Shown piece by piece: positions 1 to 6,085 of a stretch of 8,393 bases of DNA (its first letter is position 1; each line of letters begins with the position of its first letter). A program made the translations under genes and the position numbers. The stretch is from contig DASUFH010000438.1 of assembly GCA_036274645.1 (NCBI GenBank), positions 1 through 8,393 of the forward strand, given 5' to 3'. The notes under the pieces were generated by a model that saw only the letters and a list, made by a program, of their open reading frames with translations, was not told the DNA's origin and made no database searches. The stretch is from DASUFH01 sp036274645 (GTDB lineage Bacteria > Acidobacteriota > Terriglobia > 20CM-2-55-15).

Positions 1-14
1 GTACGAGGTGAGCC

Positions 15-1199
15 CTATTTCTCCGGCGCCGGGTTGTCGTAGGAAATGCCCTTTTTTCGCGCCTGTGTGCGGATGATTTCCGCGACCTTTTCATCGAAGC
101 TGTCGGTTTGTTTCTTCAGTTCTTCCTTGATGTAGTTTTCCCGTTGCCGGGACAATTCATCGACCTGGCGCTGCAACTCCTTTCGGGAGACCAGCAGATC
201 ACCGACAAATTCCTGGCGTTCCGACACGGTCATTTCTTGCATGTTGGGCGGCAGATCCGACTCCTTCACGTCTTCGAGTTTGATCTTTCCGTTGGCGATG
301 TCCCGGATGAGTTCACCCTCTCCGGTGACGACGCTCCTGGCGCCGGCGGCCGCTGCCTCCGCGTTCATGAATGTCAGCCGGTCCGCCGCGCTTGCGGCGC
401 CGGCGTCTCCCCTGGCTGCGCCACGTCCGCCGGCGGCGCGTTGCGCGTTGGCGTTCTTCTCCGTGATCGCCGCCTGCGTGCGCGCGTCTCCGTAGGGCAC
501 GACGGTCAGGGACAACTGGCCGCTCAGCCGGGCCAACTCGTTGTCCATGGGCGTCGAGACGGTACGCATGTTGCCGGTCTGGTCGATCTGGACGAACTGT
601 CCGTCGGCTTTGGAGGCGATTTCCTGCCAGAACGGCGTGGTCTGCGCGATCTTTCCCACCTGAATCGTGTTGATCACAATGTCAGCGGCCGCGGCGCGGC
701 GGGCCGTCTCCGCATAGGGAACATCATCATCGTAATTCGTGTGCGGAGGGGCGTCGCCCACCAGGAAGATGACTCTCAACGTCTCGCGATCCCGGCTCCA
801 CGAGATTTTCGAAACGGATTCGTGAAGCGCCTGATTGACGCTTTCGGGCATGTCTCCACCGCCCTGCGCCTGAAAGGCCATGAGATTGACGTAGATCGCG
901 TCGAGATCGGTCGTCAGATCGAAGACCCTGGTGATATAGGCGTCGCCGCGGTCCCGGTATCCGATGAGACCGAACCGGATTTCCGGGGCCGGTTTGGCGG
1001 AAGCCATCTGGTTGGCGATCGACCAGATCTTCTGCTTGGCGCCTTCGATGAGCGCTCCCATCGATCCCGTCGTGTCCAGTACAAAGCACACTTCAATATG
1101 GGGCGCCGTGGGAGCGGTAGTCGCTCGAGCAGCCGGGACGGTCCCCGCCAGCGCAAACAGCAATGCACCCATCGCGACGCCGCGTAGCGCGTCTCTCAT
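15..1199 (-). CDS. Secreted von Willebrand factor A (VWA) domain protein with C-terminal coiled coil
   Basis: 394 residues. Seen: an N-terminal signal peptide (hydrophobic core about residues 8-20, likely cleavage after ARA near residue 26), then a VWA domain from about residue 35 to 235. The metal-ion-dependent adhesion site reads DTTGS at 42-46, a D-x-T-x-S variant of the usual D-x-S-x-S. GGGDMPE at 113-119 and VGDAPPH at 147-153 supply the other expected MIDAS loops. Residues 250-290 are an Ala/Gly-rich linker, and 330-380 are strongly charged and heptad-like, predicted coiled coil. The start is fixed by a very strong AAAAGGAGG six bases upstream of the ATG. VWA domains of this kind bind protein partners through a divalent metal; the actual partner is unknown. 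After export it is probably periplasmic or extracellular. It is the last gene of the leftward envelope cluster, but the 213-base gap and hairpin before it suggest it may have its own promoter. Family sure, role unknown. Confidence 0.93.
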   Translation of the reverse strand: MRDALRGVAMGALLFALAGTVPAARATTAPTAPHIEVCFVLDTTGSMGALIEGAKQKIWSIANQMASAKPAPEIRFGLIGYRDRGDAYITRVFDLTTDLDAIYVNLMAFQAQGGGDMPESVNQALHESVSKISWSRDRETLRVIFLVGDAPPHTNYDDDVPYAETARRAAAADIVINTIQVGKIAQTTPFWQEIASKADGQFVQIDQTGNMRTVSTPMDNELARLSGQLSLTVVPYGDARTQAAITEKNANAQRAAGGRGAARGDAGAASAADRLTFMNAEAAAAGARSVVTGEGELIRDIANGKIKLEDVKESDLPPNMQEMTVSERQEFVGDLLVSRKELQRQVDELSRQRENYIKEELKKQTDSFDEKVAEIIRTQARKKGISYDNPAPEK

Positions 1200-1205
1200 G
1201 ACGGA

Positions 1206-1214
1206 CCTCCTTTT
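1206..1214 (-). promoter_or_regulatory. Strong Shine-Dalgarno site for the VWA gene
   Basis: On the minus strand this reads AAAAGGAGG, a near-perfect anti-16S match, six bases before the ATG at 1199. It settles the start codon and suggests the VWA protein is translated efficiently. Confidence 0.8.
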
Positions 1215-1375
1215 GGGGGGAACCGCAGCTATGGTAGTCCAGATTCATCGGCTGAGAGGGAAAAACTTCGCAGTGGCAGGCCCGGCCGGACTCGATCTGA
1301 TCACCGGATTTTCAGGACGGGCGCCGGATTCCTGCACAAACGACCATGTTGAGCCAAAAGCCTCCCATTTTCGAT

Positions 1376-1393
1376 TCTCCCCCCAGGGGGAGA
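1376..1393 (-). terminator. GC-rich hairpin downstream of the small secreted-protein gene (possible terminator)
   Basis: A perfect 7-bp inverted repeat, TCTCCCC / GGGGAGA, with a four-base loop, starts about 19 bases after the stop codon of the gene at 1413-1811. On the minus-strand transcript it is followed by an A/T-containing stretch but no run of U, so it is not a canonical intrinsic terminator. Its position supports a transcript end or an RNA-stabilising hairpin. It could also be a dispersed repeat. Confidence 0.4.
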
Positions 1394-1412
1394 GCCGGGG
1401 AGGAAACTCGCC

Positions 1413-1811
1413 TCAACTGGCATCGGGCCGCCAGTCGAAGACCGGTTTCGATCCGTCGTCGCAGACCCACACGATGATCCTCATCCCGTTGCGCAACTTG
1501 CCTGTCGCGCTTTCAATCCGGTTCCAGTCCTGGGCTTTGAACTCCTCGCCAAGCAGGAGAAACCATGTTTCAGCCTTCTCCTCGGGTGTCCATTTCAGCA
1601 TGAAACTCTCGTTGGTCGCTTCGTCGGTGCGGACACGGAGAGCGATCTCCTGCTTGTCCCGCTTGTATTCGACGACCCGTCCCTGAAACGACGTGAGGTG
1701 GTCGCGCGAGCACTGAAGTGACGATGGAGGACGCAGGCGCTGGGGCGCGCCACTCGCGATTCCGACAAGGAGTCCCAGAGCCACAAGCGTCATCCATTTC
1801 GGTTTTCTCAT
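1413..1811 (-). CDS. Small secreted hypothetical protein with two cysteines
   Basis: 132 residues from the ATG at 1811. A longer in-frame reading to 2096 is rejected because it would overlap the DsbA-like gene and adds an Arg/Trp-rich shadow sequence; the 1811 start has AGGAGG five bases upstream. Seen: a positively charged N-terminus (MRKPKW), a hydrophobic segment at about 8-20, and likely signal cleavage near residue 22. The mature part is about 110 residues with Cys34 and Cys117, several beta-strand-like stretches (FQGRVVEYK, EIALRVRT, RIIVWVC), and a central Trp-containing charged region. I do not recognise the family. It follows the DsbA-like gene by 55 bases in the same direction, so the two are probably cotranscribed. 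The cysteine pair could be a disulfide formed by that neighbour (inference). Real gene: likely. Function: unknown. Confidence 0.8.
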   Translation of the reverse strand: MRKPKWMTLVALGLLVGIASGAPQRLRPPSSLQCSRDHLTSFQGRVVEYKRDKQEIALRVRTDEATNESFMLKWTPEEKAETWFLLLGEEFKAQDWNRIESATGKLRNGMRIIVWVCDDGSKPVFDWRPDAS

Positions 1812-1816
1812 CACGC

Positions 1817-1822
1817 CCTCCT
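1817..1822 (-). promoter_or_regulatory. Shine-Dalgarno site that decides the start of the small secreted protein
   Basis: Minus-strand AGGAGG with a five-base spacer before the ATG at 1811. This supports the short, signal-peptide-bearing form over the longer in-frame reading that runs into the upstream gene. Confidence 0.75.
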
Positions 1823-1866
1823 GATGGGGAGTATTGGCCTGCGTTCTTTCAGCTTCGTGACGAAGA

Positions 1867-2634
1867 TCATCGGTCGCCACCGGTTTCAACGTCAGGCGTG
1901 GCCAGGAGTCTCTCCAGCGTGGCCTGCAGTGCGGCATACGGTTTCGCGCCCACGATCTTTTCCACCACCCTGACCGAACCGTCTTTCTGCGTGAACCCGA
2001 GAAAGAAGGTCGGCGTCGCCGTGACTCCCGCGCGGGTTCCTTCATTGAGATCCGCCAGCACCGTTTCCGCGGCCTGTCCGGCCAGGCACGTTTCAAAGGT
2101 CTTCATCTCCAGTCCGGCCGTGCGCGCGTAACCCACGATCGAGGCGGGTTCCAGCTTCTTCTGGTTTGCGAACAACTGGTCGTGCAACTCCCAGAACCGG
2201 TCCTGCCGCCGCGCGCATTCGCCTGCTTCGCCGGCCTTCATCGCCCGGGGGTGAATGTCGGCCAGTGGGTAGTGACGGAACACGTACTGGATCTTTCCGG
2301 CGCGGATGTAGTCGCGGTCGAGTTGAGGGTAGGAATCGCGCGCGTGCCGTCCGCAGAAGGGACACTCGAAATCGGAAAACTCCACGAGCGCGACCTTCGC
2401 GCCGGCGTTGCCTCTAATCGCTGCGTCACGCACATTCAGGTCGAGGCGTTCTACCGGTTGGGACACGGCCGGTTCCGTGTTCGCGGTCGATTTAATTGAC
2501 GTCCGCAACTCATCGAGCTGACGCAGGATTTCACGGTTGCTGTTCAGAATCTGCTGCTGGCGTCCGGCCAGAAAGCCCAGCAGGATCGCGATGGCAATGC
2601 CGGCAAGCCACTTTCCCGGATTTGATCGATCCAT
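1867..2634 (-). CDS. Membrane-anchored DsbA-family thiol:disulfide oxidoreductase (thioredoxin fold)
   Basis: 255 residues from the ATG at 2634; a TTG three codons further upstream (2643) is the alternative and neither has a clear ribosome site. Seen: a single hydrophobic helix at about 8-24 (KWLAGIAIAILLGFLAG), which is an uncleaved signal anchor or signal peptide; a polar, heptad-like stretch at 27-50; then a DsbA-like thioredoxin fold from about 65. The active site is CPFC at 91-94, preceded by VEFSDFE. The cis-proline loop is TATPTFF with Pro208. Two further cysteines (about 140 and 183) lie in the helical insertion, where related proteins often carry a second disulfide. Family knowledge: such proteins make or rearrange disulfides in exported proteins. 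No DsbB or VKOR partner is visible here. It lies 73 bases after the barrel-protein gene and 55 bases before the two-cysteine secreted protein, all on the same strand, so it probably serves envelope proteins. A reductase or isomerase role cannot be excluded. Confidence 0.93.
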   Translation of the reverse strand: MDRSNPGKWLAGIAIAILLGFLAGRQQQILNSNREILRQLDELRTSIKSTANTEPAVSQPVERLDLNVRDAAIRGNAGAKVALVEFSDFECPFCGRHARDSYPQLDRDYIRAGKIQYVFRHYPLADIHPRAMKAGEAGECARRQDRFWELHDQLFANQKKLEPASIVGYARTAGLEMKTFETCLAGQAAETVLADLNEGTRAGVTATPTFFLGFTQKDGSVRVVEKIVGAKPYAALQATLERLLATPDVETGGDR

Positions 2635-2707
2635 GGGGAGCAATCGTACGCGGGATTGGCGTGGAAAATCGAAGGGAAAAGCCTTGCCGGCAGCCGCAGC
2701 GCCTCGC

Positions 2708-3334
2708 TCACTGCAGATTCTGATTCCTGTTCCCCCTCGGGGCGCTCGAACTCTTCTGCGGTCTTTCGCCGAAGCGAATCACGATTCCCATCGTCACTTC
2801 GGTGAGGTTCAGTGTCTGACTCTGAACCGATGGAACAGTGTAGCCGCGGACATCCAGCTGCAGGCCGAAAGGGCCGCCCGCGACGAAGCGAACCCCGCCT
2901 CCGTAGTTGAGCGCAAGGCGCGTGCCGATATTGGAAGCGCCGTGGTCCCACGAGGTGATCGCGCCCGGTCCGAAAACGACGTAGGGCTGGAAGCCCGGCA
3001 GCGGCGCCGCGATCTTGATGTCCGAGTTGTAGACGATCGCCCTGGAGCGGCTGTCCAGGAAGTGGGGGGCGAACGCGATCGTATATTCGCCTCCCCACAT
3101 CTTCCCGTGGCTGAATCGCGCGCCAAACACGCCGACGTTGGATGGGTCGTTAAGGATTTGAGATCCGCCGTTTCCGCCCATCGAAATGATATTGGTCAGA
3201 GTGATCTTCCCCGGGTCCTGGACGCCTCCAAACAAATACAGATCGCTCTGCGCCGCCGCCGGCTGGACGAACACAACGGTCGCGCTGAAAAGCGCGCAGA
3301 GGGTGAGTCCCACGATCATGGTCACTCGTTTCAT
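2708..3334 (-). CDS. Small outer-membrane beta-barrel protein (OmpA/OMP_b-brl-like)
   Basis: 208 residues from the ATG at 3334. An upstream TTG-type extension to 3457 is rejected because it adds a non-signal leader, whereas residue 1 here begins a textbook signal peptide (MKRVTM, hydrophobic 7-23, AAA before QS at about 28). AGAGG lies four bases before the start. The mature protein is Gly-rich with alternating strand-like segments, for example FGARF, EYTIAFAP, YVVFGPGAI, LALNYGGGVRF, GPFGLQLDVRGY and VTMGIVIRFG. The pattern NYGGGVRF followed by FGLQLDVRGY is typical of small 8-stranded outer-membrane barrels. A polar Ser/Arg/Asn/Gln tail of about 20 residues follows the last strand, which is unusual because barrels normally end at an aromatic residue. 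No peptidoglycan-binding OmpA C-terminal domain is present. It is probably the first gene of the leftward group. Barrel fold likely; ligand or function unknown. Confidence 0.85.
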   Translation of the reverse strand: MKRVTMIVGLTLCALFSATVVFVQPAAAQSDLYLFGGVQDPGKITLTNIISMGGNGGSQILNDPSNVGVFGARFSHGKMWGGEYTIAFAPHFLDSRSRAIVYNSDIKIAAPLPGFQPYVVFGPGAITSWDHGASNIGTRLALNYGGGVRFVAGGPFGLQLDVRGYTVPSVQSQTLNLTEVTMGIVIRFGERPQKSSSAPRGNRNQNLQ

Positions 3335-3393
3335 GAAGCCTCTGCCTTTCTGCGCGGTGGTTGTCCGCGCGTTCCGGTCTTGAGTGTTCGATT

Positions 3394-3406
3394 TTCCTGT
3401 CAGGAA
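3394..3406. promoter_or_regulatory. Perfect dyad TTCCTG-T-CAGGAA, candidate operator
   Basis: Six-base arms around one central T form a perfect inverted repeat, too tight for an RNA hairpin and so more like a dimeric-protein binding site. It lies 60 bases upstream of the barrel-protein start and about 200 bases upstream of the dehydrogenase start. A second ACAGG at 3410-3414 extends the symmetry on one side. No regulator gene is present in the window. Confidence 0.35.
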
Positions 3407-3593
3407 GTAACAGGCAGTTTGGGCGCCATTGCGTTCAGGAAGGGGGACAGCGCGCATAGCGCGGCAAGGCGGTATGAGGCAGTGTTCTTCTTTCTGGAAC
3501 CGCCGCCATGGTCCCCGCGCTTTCCGAACCTGGGGATGTGTAACGTCTGGCGACTTCGCAAGACCATTCCGTGCGGGAAATCAGGCCGATCGA

Positions 3594-3600
3594 GAAAGGA
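3594..3600 (+). promoter_or_regulatory. Ribosome binding site for the glucose dehydrogenase gene
   Basis: GAAAGGA followed by an eight-base spacer to the ATG at 3609. The internal ATG at 3660, where the conserved family N-terminus (MKAIAV) begins, has no such site, so 3609 is preferred. Confidence 0.6.
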
Positions 3601-3608
3601 AACATCCC

Positions 3609-4763
3609 ATGGAGTCCGTTGCCGCTGTAGCGAACCTTGCAAATACTGAAAACCAATTGATGAAAGCGATTGCCGTCCGGCCCGGAGTTCCGGGTAGCGT
3701 TCATCTGGCCCAACTGAACAGACCGTCGCTGGATGAGATTCCGGATGGCCGCGGCGTGCTCGTGAAAGTGCTTCGGGTCGGAGTGGATGGGACGGACAAG
3801 GAAATCAATGCGGCCGAATACGGCGCCGCCCCTCCGGGCTACGGCTTCCTGGTGATCGGTCACGAAGGGTTCGGGCGCGTCGAAGCGGTCGGCCCCAACG
3901 TCACCGAGTTCCAGCCCGGTGACTACGTTGTCGCTACGGTCCGTCGATCCGGCTCCAGCATCTACGACCGCATCGGCGCCAGCGACATGACCACCGATGA
4001 CACCTATTTCGAACGGGGAATCAACCTCCGCCACGGTTACCTGACGGAATACTACGTCGACGACGCCGAGTTCATCGTCAAGGTGCCGGTCGGATTAAGG
4101 GAGGTCGGTGTTCTGCTTGAGCCGACGACGGTCGTCGAGAAGGGAATCACGCAGGCTTACGAGATCCAGCGGAGACTGCGCGTGTGGAAGCCGCGCCGCG
4201 CGGCTGTGATGGGCGCGGGCACAATCGGTCTGCTGGCCACGATGGCCCTGCGCCTGCGCGGCCTTGAGGTCACGACGTTCGCCCTCACGAAGCCCCCGTA
4301 TCTGAATTCTGAATTGATCGAGGCGCTCGGCGCGCGTTATGTCTCCACTCAGGAGATGCCGGTCGCCGACGGCGCCGCCGCCTACGGTCCGTTCGACATC
4401 ATCTTCGAGGCGACCGGCTTTTCCCCCATTGTCTTCGAGAGTATGCGGGCGTTGGGCAAAAACGGCGTGCTGGTGCTGTCCAGCGTCACTGGCGGCGACC
4501 GCCAGATCACCGTTCCGGCGGACAAAATCAACCTCGAGTTTGTTCTGGGGAACAAAGTAATGGTCGGCACGGTTAACGCCAATCGGGAATACTTCGAACG
4601 CGGCGTGGGAGACCTGTCACAGGCGGAATTGCAGTATCCCGGCTGGTTGAAGCGGTTGCTGACGCATCCGGTCACGGGGCTCGACAACTACCAGGAACTC
4701 TTCGACAAGTTGCTCAACGCGAAGGGCGCAATCAAGATCTACTGTGAAGTGGCGCCGCTATGA
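3609..4763 (+). CDS. gdh: Glucose 1-dehydrogenase, zinc-type medium-chain dehydrogenase (haloarchaea-like)
   Basis: 384 residues from the ATG at 3609; the alternative ATG at 3660 begins at the conserved MKAIAVRPG and gives 367 residues. The family oxidises beta-D-glucose to gluconolactone with NAD(P)+. Seen (384 numbering): a GroES-like catalytic domain with GVDGTDKE at 58-65, VIGHEGFGRVEAVG at 82-95 and LLEPTTVVEKG at 169-179. By analogy with Haloferax mediterranei glucose dehydrogenase the zinc ligands are Asp60 (in place of the usual Cys), His85, Glu86 and Glu171. The four-cysteine structural-zinc lobe is missing: the VVATVRRSG region runs into YFERGI with no cysteines. A Rossmann domain begins at GAGTIG (202-207); the second strand ends TTFALTKPP with no acidic residue and a Lys at 228, compatible with NADP. 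The C-terminal part fits the family's glucose dehydrogenase C-terminal domain. Its stop overlaps the next start (ATGA), so expression is coupled. Another sugar as substrate is possible. Confidence 0.92.
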   Translation: MESVAAVANLANTENQLMKAIAVRPGVPGSVHLAQLNRPSLDEIPDGRGVLVKVLRVGVDGTDKEINAAEYGAAPPGYGFLVIGHEGFGRVEAVGPNVTEFQPGDYVVATVRRSGSSIYDRIGASDMTTDDTYFERGINLRHGYLTEYYVDDAEFIVKVPVGLREVGVLLEPTTVVEKGITQAYEIQRRLRVWKPRRAAVMGAGTIGLLATMALRLRGLEVTTFALTKPPYLNSELIEALGARYVSTQEMPVADGAAAYGPFDIIFEATGFSPIVFESMRALGKNGVLVLSSVTGGDRQITVPADKINLEFVLGNKVMVGTVNANREYFERGVGDLSQAELQYPGWLKRLLTHPVTGLDNYQELFDKLLNAKGAIKIYCEVAPL

Positions 4764-6085
4764 AGCCCCGCATCGTCATTCTCGGCGGAGGCTTCGGCGG
4801 TCTCTATACCGCGCTCGAACTCGAACGCGCGCTGGCCCACGGCGCCGATCTGGAAGTGACGCTGGTCAGCCAGGACAACTTCTTTTTGTTCACGCCGATG
4901 TTGCACGAGGTCGCGGCCAGCGACCTCGACATGACGCACATCGTGAACCCGATCCGCAAACTGCTCAAGCGGGTTGAGTTCTTTCAGGGCAGGGTCGAGC
5001 GGGTGTCGCTCGAGGACAGGCGGGTCGAAGTGTCGCATGGCGCTGACGCACACGTTCACACGCTCGAGTACGACCACCTCGTGATCGGCGTCGGCAACGT
5101 GACCAATTTTTATGGTCTGCCTGGCCTGGAATCCGACGCGCTCACCATGAAGTCGCTGGGCGACGCGATCAACCTTCGGAACCGGTTGATCCAGAATCTC
5201 GAGGAGGCCGACTTCGAATGCGCCGATGCCCGCCGCGCGTTGCTGACGATCGTCGTGGCCGGCGGCGGCTTTGCCGGCGTCGAGACTATCGCGTCTGTAA
5301 ATGACTTTCTGCGCGAAGCGGTCCGCTTCTATAAGAATCTTTCGGAAACGGATCTGCGAATTGTTCTGGTCCATTCCGGCCCCGTCATTCTGCCGGAACT
5401 CAGCGAAAAGCTGGGCGCCTACACGCGGGAGAAACTTGGCGCGCGCGGTGTGGAGATCCGCTTGAACACGCGTGTGCTGGCGTATCGCGATGACGTCGTC
5501 GAGCTCTCCGACGGATCGAAGATACCCTCGCGCCTGCTCGTCTGGACCGCCGGGACCGCGCCACATCCGATCCTGATGAAGCTCCCCTGTCTGAAGGACC
5601 ATGGGCGGATCGTCGCCAGCGAAAAGATGGAAGTTCCGGATTGGCCCGGGCTGTGGGCCGTCGGGGACTGCGCATCGATACCCGAGACCAAAACCGGGAA
5701 ACCTTACCCCCCGACCGCGCAGCACGCGATCCGTCAGGGACGCGTGCTCGCGCGGAACATCCTGGCTGCGACCCGCGGTGAGGAAAGAAAACCATTTGTC
5801 TTCTCCACGCTCGGCCAGCTGGCCGCCATCGGTCGAAGGGCGGGCGTTGCGCAGATCCTGGGATTCCAGTTTTCCGGATTCATCGCCTGGTGGCTGTGGC
5901 GCACGATCTATCTCGGAAAACTCCCGCGGTTCGAAAAGAAGTGCCGCGTGGCCATGGACTGGACGCTGGACCTGCTGTTTGCAAAGGATCTCGTTCAGTT
6001 CGCGCCGCCGCGTCCTCGCGTGGCCCAGACGCTGAGCCCGCATCAGCCGGAAGAACGTTCCATGGAAGTGGTGACATCATCATGA
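4760..6085 (+). CDS. ndh: Type II NAD(P)H:quinone oxidoreductase (NDH-2), FAD-dependent
   Basis: 441 residues. It transfers electrons from NAD(P)H through FAD to membrane quinone without pumping protons. Seen: FAD-binding GGGFGG at 9-14, the second Rossmann motif AGGGFAGVE at 167-175, the FAD-contacting WAVGDCA at 299-305, and TAQHAIRQG at 319-327, matching the family's quinone-site AQxAxxQ region. A hydrophobic segment at 367-381 (LGFQFSGFIAWWLWR) and the basic/aromatic region after it are the usual membrane-attachment end. Length fits the family (about 400-450). Odd: at the end of the second strand of the NADH domain most NDH-2 proteins have Glu (VEAGPRIL), but here it reads VHSGPVIL (His205-Ser206), so the acidic residue that selects NADH is absent. 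The start overlaps the glucose dehydrogenase stop by ATGA, and its own stop overlaps the next start in the same way. Acts at the cytoplasmic face of the inner membrane. A sulfide:quinone or ferredoxin reductase is less likely because the sulfide:quinone cysteine pattern is absent. Confidence 0.92.
   Translation: MKPRIVILGGGFGGLYTALELERALAHGADLEVTLVSQDNFFLFTPMLHEVAASDLDMTHIVNPIRKLLKRVEFFQGRVERVSLEDRRVEVSHGADAHVHTLEYDHLVIGVGNVTNFYGLPGLESDALTMKSLGDAINLRNRLIQNLEEADFECADARRALLTIVVAGGGFAGVETIASVNDFLREAVRFYKNLSETDLRIVLVHSGPVILPELSEKLGAYTREKLGARGVEIRLNTRVLAYRDDVVELSDGSKIPSRLLVWTAGTAPHPILMKLPCLKDHGRIVASEKMEVPDWPGLWAVGDCASIPETKTGKPYPPTAQHAIRQGRVLARNILAATRGEERKPFVFSTLGQLAAIGRRAGVAQILGFQFSGFIAWWLWRTIYLGKLPRFEKKCRVAMDWTLDLLFAKDLVQFAPPRPRVAQTLSPHQPEERSMEVVTSS

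Larger units (their letters stand above)
3335..3608. promoter_or_regulatory. Divergent intergenic control region between the envelope cluster and the glucose-oxidation operon
   Basis: 274 bases between two diverging start codons, so promoters for both arms are expected here. I see no convincing -35/-10 pair for a housekeeping sigma factor on either strand, and no sigma-54 GG-N10-GC match. Visible symmetry elements are the TTCCTG-T-CAGGAA dyad at 3394-3406, an overlapping CCTGT...ACAGG repeat (3396-3414), and CGCGC-ATA-GCGCG at 3451-3463. Confidence 0.55.

Noticed and set aside
108..1187. 359-residue open frame on the plus strand opposite the VWA gene
   Set aside because: The minus-strand gene has a signal peptide, metal-site motifs and a strong ribosome site; the plus-strand frame has none.
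2655..2707. TGCCGGCA palindrome followed by AAGGCTTTT (minus strand) between the barrel and DsbA-like genes
   Set aside because: The palindrome has no loop and the surrounding bases do not extend a stem, so it is not a convincing terminator.
3550..3570. Sigma-54-like TGGCGACTTCGCA upstream of glucose dehydrogenase
   Set aside because: The GG and GC elements are not ten bases apart, so it fails the sigma-54 spacing rule.
2537..3649. 370-residue plus-strand open frame opposite the barrel-protein gene
   Set aside because: It overlaps the barrel protein and the start of glucose dehydrogenase and has no domain; the opposite frame has a signal peptide and barrel pattern.
4739..6043. 434-residue open frame antisense to NDH-2
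   Set aside because: Shadow of the NDH-2 reading frame; Arg/His/Asp-rich with no recognisable fold or signal.
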